Source: Fidelibacterota bacterium TCS55
GTDB taxonomy: Bacteria; Fidelibacterota; Marinisomatia; Marinisomatales; TCS55
NCBI GenBank assembly: GCA_905182385.1
Contig: CAJJBS010000041.1
Coordinates: forward strand, 1-12,404
Length of the DNA stretch: 12,404 nt
Reading direction: 5' to 3'
The translations under genes and the position numbers were made by a program. The notes beneath the pieces were generated by a model. The model did no database searches and was not told the DNA's origin. It saw only the letters and a list, made by a program, of their open reading frames with translations. Shown piece after piece: positions 1-5,101 of this stretch. Numbering within the stretch: position 1 is the stretch's first letter; the number at the start of each line of letters is the position of its first letter.

Positions 1-210
1 ACGATGTTTGAGTGCCTTTTGTTTAATGGGTACAACCCTAAAAGGTGTTCTAGGTTGAGATTATAGGTTGAAAAAGTGGAGGGGAGGAACTCTTTTAGCT
101 TGGGTAGCATACAAGTAGCACTTGAACTAGTACTTTTATTAATTATTAGTACTGATTAAAAATATTTACGAATAACAAAAGTGTTATTTAAAGCTTCTAA
201 AAACCCTTTT
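1..210. other. Non-coding stretch with hairpins before the tRNA-like 3' end
   Basis: No convincing coding region is visible here; reading frames entering from the left edge stop within about 70 bases. The stretch is rich in potential RNA structure. CAACCCTA (33-40) can pair with TAGGTTG (51-57) with one bulge. AGTACT at 129-134 can pair with AGTACT at 148-153. AATAACA (171-177) pairs perfectly with TGTTATT (182-188) around an AAAG loop. TAGGTTGA occurs twice, at 51-58 and 64-71. This could be the body of a structured RNA ending in the tRNA-like element at 211-238, or simply the end of an inserted element. Neither can be decided without sequence to the left. Confidence 0.35.
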
Positions 211-238
211 GTCGGCGGTTCAATTCCGTCCGGAGCCA
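211..238 (+). tRNA. tRNA 3' end only: T-arm, acceptor 3' strand and discriminator A
   Basis: GTC at 211-213 fits the end of a variable loop, with C at position 48. It is followed by a 5-bp T-stem (GGCGG 214-218 with CCGTC 226-230, one G-T pair), a canonical T-loop TTCAATT (219-225), an acceptor 3' strand CGGAGCC (231-237) and A (238). CCA is not encoded, since TCG follows. The matching acceptor 5' strand GGCTCCG and the D-arm are absent from the window, and no paired anticodon stem can be folded directly upstream, although CTTCTAA at 195-201 resembles an Arg(TCT) anticodon loop. The most likely reading is the 3' fragment left when an element integrates into a tRNA gene. tmRNA is less likely, because position 70 of the acceptor would be G and not the U needed for the G3-U70 pair. 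Confidence 0.5.
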
Positions 239-318
239 TCGACTTATGTTTTATCTTTTATCCTCAATAAAGTGGCCTCAGAAGATTTCCTAAAGGCAGT
301 ATTTCTCTTATGCTCTAT

Positions 319-363
319 TAACTAAGGAGCATTTATTTGGAACCAAATATTTAGTTATTTTTT
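319..363 (+). terminator. Nested inverted repeat followed by six T, terminator-like
   Basis: An outer arm TAACTAA (319-325) pairs with TTAGTTA (351-357). An inner arm TATTTGG (334-340) pairs with CCAAATA (343-349) around AA. GGAGCATT remains as a one-sided bulge. Six T (358-363) follow. This could end plus-strand transcription coming from the tRNA-like region. The stems are AT-rich and interrupted, so strength is uncertain. Confidence 0.4.
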
Positions 364-367
364 ATAA

Positions 368-400
368 AAAAAAAGCTCCACGCAAGGTGAAGCTTTTTTT
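368..400. terminator. Bidirectional intrinsic terminator
   Basis: The stem is built from A368-A374 with T394-T400, then GCT/AGC, one C-A mismatch (378/390) and CAC/GTG, closing on loop GCAAG (382-386). A T-run lies downstream on the plus strand (394-400), and nine A (366-374) give a T-run on the minus strand. It therefore fits rho-independent termination in both directions. On the minus strand it lies 21 bases past the stop of the small gene at 422-541. Confidence 0.75.
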
Positions 401-421
401 ATTCTTTTTATAATAAAGATA

Positions 422-541
422 TTATAAAACAGCCCTTCTATTAAGGTGATAACATCTTGCATTTCGAGAACGAATATTGTTCAGTCTGTGTACAATAAAT
501 CGTTTTCTTCCATGACTTACTTCTATGGTCTTTTTGTTCAC
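422..541 (-). CDS. Small Arg-rich basic protein, 39 aa, function unknown
   Basis: A GTG-initiated frame encodes 39 residues and ends at TAA. An AAGGA ribosome-binding sequence lies 6-7 bases before the GTG. An in-frame TGA six codons upstream leaves no other plausible start. The product has 8 Arg, 3 Lys, 3 His and only one Glu, with one Cys. It begins NKKTIEVSHGRKRF and ends HLNRRAVL, with no signal peptide or membrane segment. The start signal, short distance to a strong terminator and absence of another gene in the gap support a real monocistronic gene. A small cytoplasmic RNA- or ribosome-associated protein is conceivable from composition alone. I do not recognise the family, and a chance open frame of this length is possible in AT-rich DNA. 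Confidence 0.5.
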   Translation of the reverse strand: MNKKTIEVSHGRKRFIVHRLNNIRSRNARCYHLNRRAVL

Positions 542-775
542 TACAATTCCTTTTTTTCAATATTTTTTCAATAAAAAAACGATGCGAAATTAAACAAATA
601 TAGTGATAAAGACCAAGTGTAATTATGAGAAATTAAATATAATTAATAATTAAAGATTGTAAGGACTAAAATTAAGCTATTTTAAACAAAGAATTTTAAC
701 GCTAAGTAAGGTTTTTTTTGTTACTTTGTTTGATTTAAGGTTTATAGTTATATGTAGTAAAATGATATTGTATAA
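542..775. other. AT-rich intergenic gap, no gene recognised
   Basis: This is the gap between the aldo/keto reductase stop and the start of the small gene, both on the minus strand. AAGTAA (704-709) can pair with TTACTT (721-726) around a T-rich loop, but no T-run follows on the minus strand, so it is a poor terminator. The gap presumably carries the small gene's promoter, but no hexamer pair stands out from the general AT-richness. Confidence 0.4.
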
Positions 776-1768
776 TTATCGTTGACCGTAATTATGCTTT
801 GTATTTTCTTCATTTCGATCTGTTGCGATAGAAGGCTCAGTTGATAAATCTGAGATTCGCTGTCTTAGCTCTGAGGTCATATCTATCTTAAGAGAATTAA
901 TAGAATCTTTTAATTGATTAGTATTTCTTCCACCAATTATTGGTGATGTAATTGCGGGATGGTTTTTAGCCCAAGCAATAGCTAAGCTAATAGGAGAATA
1001 ACCAAGTTCTTTTGATAAGAGTGCAAATTTCTCAGCCACATCAAACATTTTTGAATCTTTATAACGGGCTTCATACATTTTATTTTCAATTAAACGGCCT
1101 TCTTTTGTCTTATTTGTTGTTCCATATTTCCCTGAAAGTAAGCCACCTCCAGTTGGAGAATAATTAATTACACCAATCTTTTCTGAAAGTGCCATTGGTA
1201 AAATCTCAACTTCAGCTTGACGTTTTACCAAGTTATACATTGGTTGAATACATTCAAATCTATTCCAGCAGTTTTTGTCTGAGATTCCAATAGCTTTAGC
1301 AATTTGCCAAGCTGCAAAATTACTAGCACCTAGGTATAATACTCTACCACTCTTAACCAAATCCTCTAAAACTCTTAGAGTTTCTTCAATTGGTGTTAGA
1401 TCATCAAATCTGTGAAGAAAATAGATGTCTATATAATCTGTGTTTAATCTATTGAGACTTTCATTTATTGCAGTCATGATGTGCTTCCGAGTAGCTCCGC
1501 GTGCGTTTACATCATTACCAGTTGGGAAGTAGGCTTTACTTGTGATTACTAAATCATTGCGGTTGCCTTGGATAAGTTTCCCTAGGATTGTCTCTGACTT
1601 ACCTTTTTCATATACATTGGCACAATCAAAAAAATTAATCCCCGCATCTCTACATTGTTTAAAAATTTTTGCTGATTCTTTTTCATCAGCTTGCCCTCCA
1701 AAAGACATTGTACCTAAACAAAGTTCTGAAACCTCAATTCCCGTTTTACCTAATATTTTATATTTCAT
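776..1768 (-). CDS. Aldo/keto reductase
   Basis: This is a 330-residue NADPH-dependent aldo/keto reductase with a TIM-barrel fold, presumably cytoplasmic because no signal peptide is seen. The catalytic tetrad is visible as D48 (FFDCANVY), Y53, K78 (ITSKAY) and H119 (YFLHRF). The motif SGRVLYLGASN (140-150) and the C-terminal cofactor-binding stretch PIIGGRNTNQLKDS are typical of the family, as is the length. Its ATG directly follows the TAG of the upstream enolase-superfamily gene with no spacer, and no good ribosome-binding site is seen, so translation probably depends on coupling to that gene. The substrate is not evident from sequence; the operon suggests a keto or aldehyde product of the partner enzyme's pathway. 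Confidence 0.93.
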   Translation of the reverse strand: MKYKILGKTGIEVSELCLGTMSFGGQADEKESAKIFKQCRDAGINFFDCANVYEKGKSETILGKLIQGNRNDLVITSKAYFPTGNDVNARGATRKHIMTAINESLNRLNTDYIDIYFLHRFDDLTPIEETLRVLEDLVKSGRVLYLGASNFAAWQIAKAIGISDKNCWNRFECIQPMYNLVKRQAEVEILPMALSEKIGVINYSPTGGGLLSGKYGTTNKTKEGRLIENKMYEARYKDSKMFDVAEKFALLSKELGYSPISLAIAWAKNHPAITSPIIGGRNTNQLKDSINSLKIDMTSELRQRISDLSTEPSIATDRNEENTKHNYGQR

Positions 1769-2872
1769 CTAACTTATTTCAAGAACAGGATTACCGAGAA
1801 TATTCATTATTGGTTTAATGCCTAAACCTGGATCATTAGAAGCACTCATTCTACCATTCTTGCGCTGTGGAGCGCCATCAGCAGCGCTAACCGTAACGTA
1901 ACTATTAAAATCGGTTGCGGTAAATAGATAATCTGTAGGTGTGCTATGTGCTAAATGAGCAATAGCCGCTGTAGTTATATCGCCGCCCCAACTATCTTCT
2001 AGTGTCATCGCGATTCCTAGCTTAACACATAGATCTCGCGCCAATGCAGCCTTGGTAATTCCACCAAATTTACTAATTTTGATATTTACAACATCCATAG
2101 CTCTATCTGCATGTCCACGGACTAAAATATCAATACCATTAATAACTTCATCCAAGACAAAAGGGTGTGAGGTTCTTTCTCTAATAGAAAGACACTCTTC
2201 ATATGTTTCACAAGGTTGTTCAATATAAACGTCAATGTCATCAACCGCTCTTACTACTCTAGCAGCTTCATGCATAAGCCATCCTGTATTAGCATCTGCA
2301 ATCAACTTATCTCCAGGATGTAAGACAGCTGCAGCTAATTTAATTCTTTTTATATCTTTGTCTGGATTACCACCAACTTTTAATTGAAATCTGCGATATC
2401 CTTCATCGCGATATTTTTTGACATTAGCAGCCATTGCCTCGGGTTCTATTTGAGATATTGCTCGATATAAAATAAAATCTTTACCGTATCGCCCACCTAA
2501 CATTTCGCAAATGGGCATTCCAGCTACTTGTCCTTTAATATCCCAGCAGGCAATATCTATAGGCGACTTCACATAAGGATGACCCTTTAAACATTGATCC
2601 ATTAATTGATTTAGTTTTCCAGTCTCTATTGGGTTTTGTCCAATAAGATGTGGCCCAAGTTCTTTAATACCAGCACGAACACCAGCACCATAGGACGGAA
2701 GATAAAAAGGGCCTAAAGGACAACATTCACCGTAGCCTATATGCCCATCATCGGTTTCAACTGAAACAATTGTGGAATCAAAAACATTTACAGATTTACC
2801 ACCAGACCATTTGTATGAGCCTTCATGAAGCGGAAGATCCACTTGATATGCCATTATTCGTTTAATTTTCAT
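1769..2872 (-). CDS. Enolase-superfamily enzyme, hydroxyproline dehydratase/betaine epimerase type
   Basis: This 367-residue protein is a mandelate racemase/muconate lactonizing enzyme homologue. Predicted Mg ligands are D193 (IADANTGW), E218 (YIEQPC) and D241 (FVLDE). The acid/base lysines are K165 (FQLKVGG) and K265 (NIKISKFGG). The usual K-x-K is Q163-x-K165. GECCPLGPFYLPS (48-60), EDSWGGDI (292-299) and the C-terminal DPGLGI resemble, from memory, cis-3-hydroxy-L-proline dehydratases and 4-hydroxyproline betaine 2-epimerase (HpbD), where Q-x-K also occurs. The D-x-D motif of dipeptide epimerases is absent near 320 (TATDFNSY), so an L-Ala-D/L-Glu epimerase is unlikely. It is the first gene of a two-gene operon with the aldo/keto reductase. 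The exact substrate cannot be fixed from sequence. Confidence 0.85.
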   Translation of the reverse strand: MKIKRIMAYQVDLPLHEGSYKWSGGKSVNVFDSTIVSVETDDGHIGYGECCPLGPFYLPSYGAGVRAGIKELGPHLIGQNPIETGKLNQLMDQCLKGHPYVKSPIDIACWDIKGQVAGMPICEMLGGRYGKDFILYRAISQIEPEAMAANVKKYRDEGYRRFQLKVGGNPDKDIKRIKLAAAVLHPGDKLIADANTGWLMHEAARVVRAVDDIDVYIEQPCETYEECLSIRERTSHPFVLDEVINGIDILVRGHADRAMDVVNIKISKFGGITKAALARDLCVKLGIAMTLEDSWGGDITTAAIAHLAHSTPTDYLFTATDFNSYVTVSAADGAPQRKNGRMSASNDPGLGIKPIMNILGNPVLEIS

Positions 2873-2916
2873 TTAATAAAAGTTGGGTTAATTATTCAAC
2901 CGGTTATATTCTGTGA

Positions 2917-2938
2917 TAATCCTTTCTCGTGAGGATTA
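2917..2938 (-). promoter_or_regulatory. Stem-loop in the leader of the enolase/reductase operon
   Basis: TAATCCT (2917-2923) pairs perfectly with AGGATTA (2932-2938) around an 8-base loop. It falls in the predicted leader of roughly 83 bases, 45 bases or more before the ATG at 2872. There is no T-run after it on the minus strand, so it is not a standard terminator. A perfect 8-bp palindrome AACCGGTT (2898-2905) lies closer to the start codon. The role is unknown: mRNA structure, or a second operator. Confidence 0.35.
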
Positions 2939-2953
2939 GGAGTTTAAGATATT

Positions 2954-2991
2954 GTTTCATGAAACGTAATATAAGCATTATTTTTTGTCAA
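2954..2991 (-). promoter_or_regulatory. Sigma70-like promoter with palindromic operator candidate
   Basis: On the minus strand a perfect TTGACA (2991-2986) is followed after 17 bases by TACGTT (2968-2963), which keeps the key T, A and final T of a -10 box. A perfect 12-bp palindrome GTTTCATGAAAC (2954-2965) overlaps the -10 and the expected start near 2956. This is where a repressor would block initiation. The promoter would drive the enolase-superfamily gene and the coupled aldo/keto reductase. No regulator gene is present in the window. Confidence 0.5.
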
Positions 2992-3020
2992 TTAAGCTTT
3001 AGCATAAGTAAATATTTATT

Positions 3021-3989
3021 TTATTTAGTAAGCATACCATTAATTGTAAAAAGTTTATTTTTATTTTTTTTTAATAATGCATAATCAAACGTCCATTTTA
3101 AAGCTGCAGATCCAACCTTACCATCTTTTCTCATAGCAACATATCCAATTTGAAAATCGGGGTTACCATTATGTTTTTTTATAACTCTTTTTAGTGCTTC
3201 TTCACAAGCCTCTTTTGGGTCATAGCCTTGTCTCATCAGCTCTACAACAAGGAAGCTACCATTTGTTTTTATAACTTCTTCTCCTAGGCCTGTTGCAGCA
3301 GCGGCGCCAACTTCATTATCAACAAATAAGCCTGCGCCTATAAGTGGGCTATCTCCAACTCGGCCATGCATTTTATATGCCCATCCACTAGTAGTGCAAG
3401 CACCTGCAATATCACCGTTCTTATCTTGTACAATAATTGATATAGTGTCATGGGTTTCATGGGGAGTCATTTCTCTTCGCTCTTTTTGCCATTGTTGCCA
3501 CTCTTTTTTTGATTTGCTTGTTAATAATTCTTTTTCTTTAAAACCTTTAGATAATGCAAATTTTTTAGCCCCTTTTCCTACTAGCATTACATGTTTTGTT
3601 TCTTCCATTATTTTTCTTGCCACAGAAACAGGATGTAGAATATCTTGTAGAAAGGCAACAGAACCACAATTCCCAGTGTGATCCATTACGCATGAATCTA
3701 GTGTTACGAAACCATCTTCATCTGGTAGACCACCAATTCCAACACTACTATTTGTTACATCCGCTTCAGTTAAACGTGCACCTTCTTCAGCAGCATCCAT
3801 TGCATTGCCACCTTTGTCTAATATATTTTTAGCAGCTTCATTTGCAGGAAGACCAAAGGACCAAGTTGATAAAATAATGGGATTATTTTTATTATGTTTA
3901 AGTGATGGTTCAATAAAAACTGTGCTAGGAGCAATAACTCCAGCGCTAGCCACTTTAATAAAGTCTCTTCTTTTCATTAGATTTCTCAT
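3021..3989 (-). CDS. Glycosylasparaginase (N4-(beta-N-acetylglucosaminyl)-L-asparaginase), Tat-exported
   Basis: This Ntn-hydrolase (322 aa) cleaves the bond between GlcNAc and Asn in GlcNAc-Asn. It closely follows, from memory, the Flavobacterium (Elizabethkingia) enzyme. The sequence HETHDTI carries the autoproteolysis site, with T182 as the predicted nucleophile after cleavage at D181. HGRVGDSP supplies R210 and D213 for binding the substrate alpha groups, and GAGLFVDNE and ATGLGEE are conserved. Processing would give an alpha chain to 181 and a beta chain of 141 residues. The N-terminus has a twin-arginine signal (MKRRDFIK) with a hydrophobic stretch, implying a folded, periplasmic enzyme. 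The start at Met5 (3977) is attractive because GAGA lies six bases before it, while the first ATG has no clear ribosome-binding site. It lies 8 bases after the NagZ-like gene and is probably co-transcribed with it. Confidence 0.92.
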   Translation of the reverse strand: MRNLMKRRDFIKVASAGVIAPSTVFIEPSLKHNKNNPIILSTWSFGLPANEAAKNILDKGGNAMDAAEEGARLTEADVTNSSVGIGGLPDEDGFVTLDSCVMDHTGNCGSVAFLQDILHPVSVARKIMEETKHVMLVGKGAKKFALSKGFKEKELLTSKSKKEWQQWQKERREMTPHETHDTISIIVQDKNGDIAGACTTSGWAYKMHGRVGDSPLIGAGLFVDNEVGAAAATGLGEEVIKTNGSFLVVELMRQGYDPKEACEEALKRVIKKHNGNPDFQIGYVAMRKDGKVGSAALKWTFDYALLKKNKNKLFTINGMLTK

Positions 3990-3997
3990 TATGTTTA

Positions 3998-5044
3998 TTA
4001 AATAATACCGATAGATTTTTTCAACGTCATAATACGTTTATATGAAGTATATATTTGATTTTCACTAATTTGCTTCTCTTCATATAACTCAAGCAATATA
4101 TTAAAAACTTTTTTCAAAAGATTTTCATCATAATGCAAATTATTTCCAAAACAGAAGATGTCAACGCCAGCATTAATCATTAATAATAAAGTTTCTTTTA
4201 AATTATAATTTTTAGAGATTGCATCCATTGATGGGTCATCACTAATAATTACGCCATTAAAACCCATCTCTGATCTAAGTAAGTCTTTAAGCACTTTTGT
4301 AGAAAGTGTGGCAGGTAAATTATTATCTAATTTTTTATGTATTAAATGAGATGTCATTATAGCTTTAATTGAATCAGCCTTAATTAATGATTTGTATGGA
4401 GTAAGTTCTGATTTTTTCCAAGTATCAGTAACATCTACCAAACCTTCATGGGAATCACCTGAGGCACTGCCTTGACCAGGAAAATGTTTACATACTGAGA
4501 TTACATTATTTTTTAAATGAAGCTCAATAAATATTTTAGCATGTTTTATTAATTTTTCAGGGTTATCTGAAAAACAGCGATCTTCACTTGCTATAAAGCT
4601 ACTCTTATTGATCATTAAATCGAGCACAGGCGCAAAATTTAAGTTGACTCCACATTTTGAAAGAGTCTCTGCCATTAAGAATGATTGTTCAGTTGTAATC
4701 TTCAAATCATTAATCCTTCCTAATTCACCCCAACTCTTAAAATTAGGAAAGCCATATGAACTACTTAATCGATTAACATTACCACCCTCTTGATCAATCC
4801 CAATAAATAGTGGAGTTTTTGAGTAAGATTGAAGTGATTTATTAAGCTCTTTTAATTGTTCAGGATTTATAATATTATGTGAGGACCATGGCTTAGTTGT
4901 CACATTTTGATCATATAAAATTATTCCTCCAGCATATATCCCCTTATGGTTTTGAAAAAATCTTTTTACATCTAAATCATTTGTAGCTCTAATCCCAATA
5001 ATGATCATTTGGCCAATCATTGTTTTTATTTTATTTGAATTCAT
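3998..5044 (-). CDS. nagZ: GH3 beta-N-acetylhexosaminidase, NagZ-like
   Basis: This is a single-domain family 3 glycoside hydrolase of 348 residues, about the length of E. coli NagZ. GIDQEGGNVNRL (82-93) is the conserved substrate-binding loop. KHFPGQG (186-192) is followed by D197-S198-H199, the Asp-His acid/base pair typical of NagZ-type enzymes. The nucleophile is predicted to be D269 in GVIISDDPSMDAI. NagZ removes GlcNAc from GlcNAc-anhydroMurNAc peptides in cell-wall recycling. No signal peptide is visible, so a cytoplasmic location is likely, in contrast to the exported neighbours. It is first in a minus-strand pair with glycosylasparaginase and divergent from the beta-lactamase/VanX gene. 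Activity on other terminal GlcNAc substrates is possible. Confidence 0.88.
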   Translation of the reverse strand: MNSNKIKTMIGQMIIIGIRATNDLDVKRFFQNHKGIYAGGIILYDQNVTTKPWSSHNIINPEQLKELNKSLQSYSKTPLFIGIDQEGGNVNRLSSSYGFPNFKSWGELGRINDLKITTEQSFLMAETLSKCGVNLNFAPVLDLMINKSSFIASEDRCFSDNPEKLIKHAKIFIELHLKNNVISVCKHFPGQGSASGDSHEGLVDVTDTWKKSELTPYKSLIKADSIKAIMTSHLIHKKLDNNLPATLSTKVLKDLLRSEMGFNGVIISDDPSMDAISKNYNLKETLLLMINAGVDIFCFGNNLHYDENLLKKVFNILLELYEEKQISENQIYTSYKRIMTLKKSIGII

Positions 5045-5101
5045 TATAATTCTTTTTATCTAAAATATGTCTTATTATATATTAATAATTTTAAAAGGCT
5101 T
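5045..5101. promoter_or_regulatory. 57-bp divergent promoter region
   Basis: This very AT-rich gap separates two divergently transcribed operons and must carry both promoters unless they extend into the genes. A TATAAT occurs on the minus strand (5079-5074), suitably placed for the NagZ-like gene. Another occurs on the plus strand (5045-5050), with TTGTTT at 5020-5025 (spacing 19), for the plus-strand gene. AAAAGG five bases upstream serves as ribosome-binding site for the ATG at 5102. The shared short region suggests joint regulation. The hexamers could be chance in such AT-rich sequence. Confidence 0.4.

Noticed and set aside
1542..1772. Open plus-strand frame of 76 codons
   Set aside because: It lies antisense to the 5' part of the aldo/keto reductase gene, whose catalytic residues are intact; the translation resembles no known protein.
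3009..3018. Palindrome TAAATATTTA just after the glycosylasparaginase stop
   Set aside because: AT-only and short, with no T-run in the proper direction; not a credible terminator.
3064..3072. Run of nine T (A9 in the coding strand) near the end of the glycosylasparaginase gene
   Set aside because: It could cause slippage, but the frame is intact to a normal C-terminus (Lys-rich KKNKNK stretch), so no frameshift is claimed.
3394..4005. Three overlapping plus-strand open frames (3394-3681, 3596-3832, 3805-4005)
   Set aside because: All are antisense shadows of the glycosylasparaginase gene, which is well conserved throughout.
4608..4793. Plus-strand open frame of 61 codons
   Set aside because: Antisense to the conserved NagZ-like gene and without a ribosome-binding site of note.
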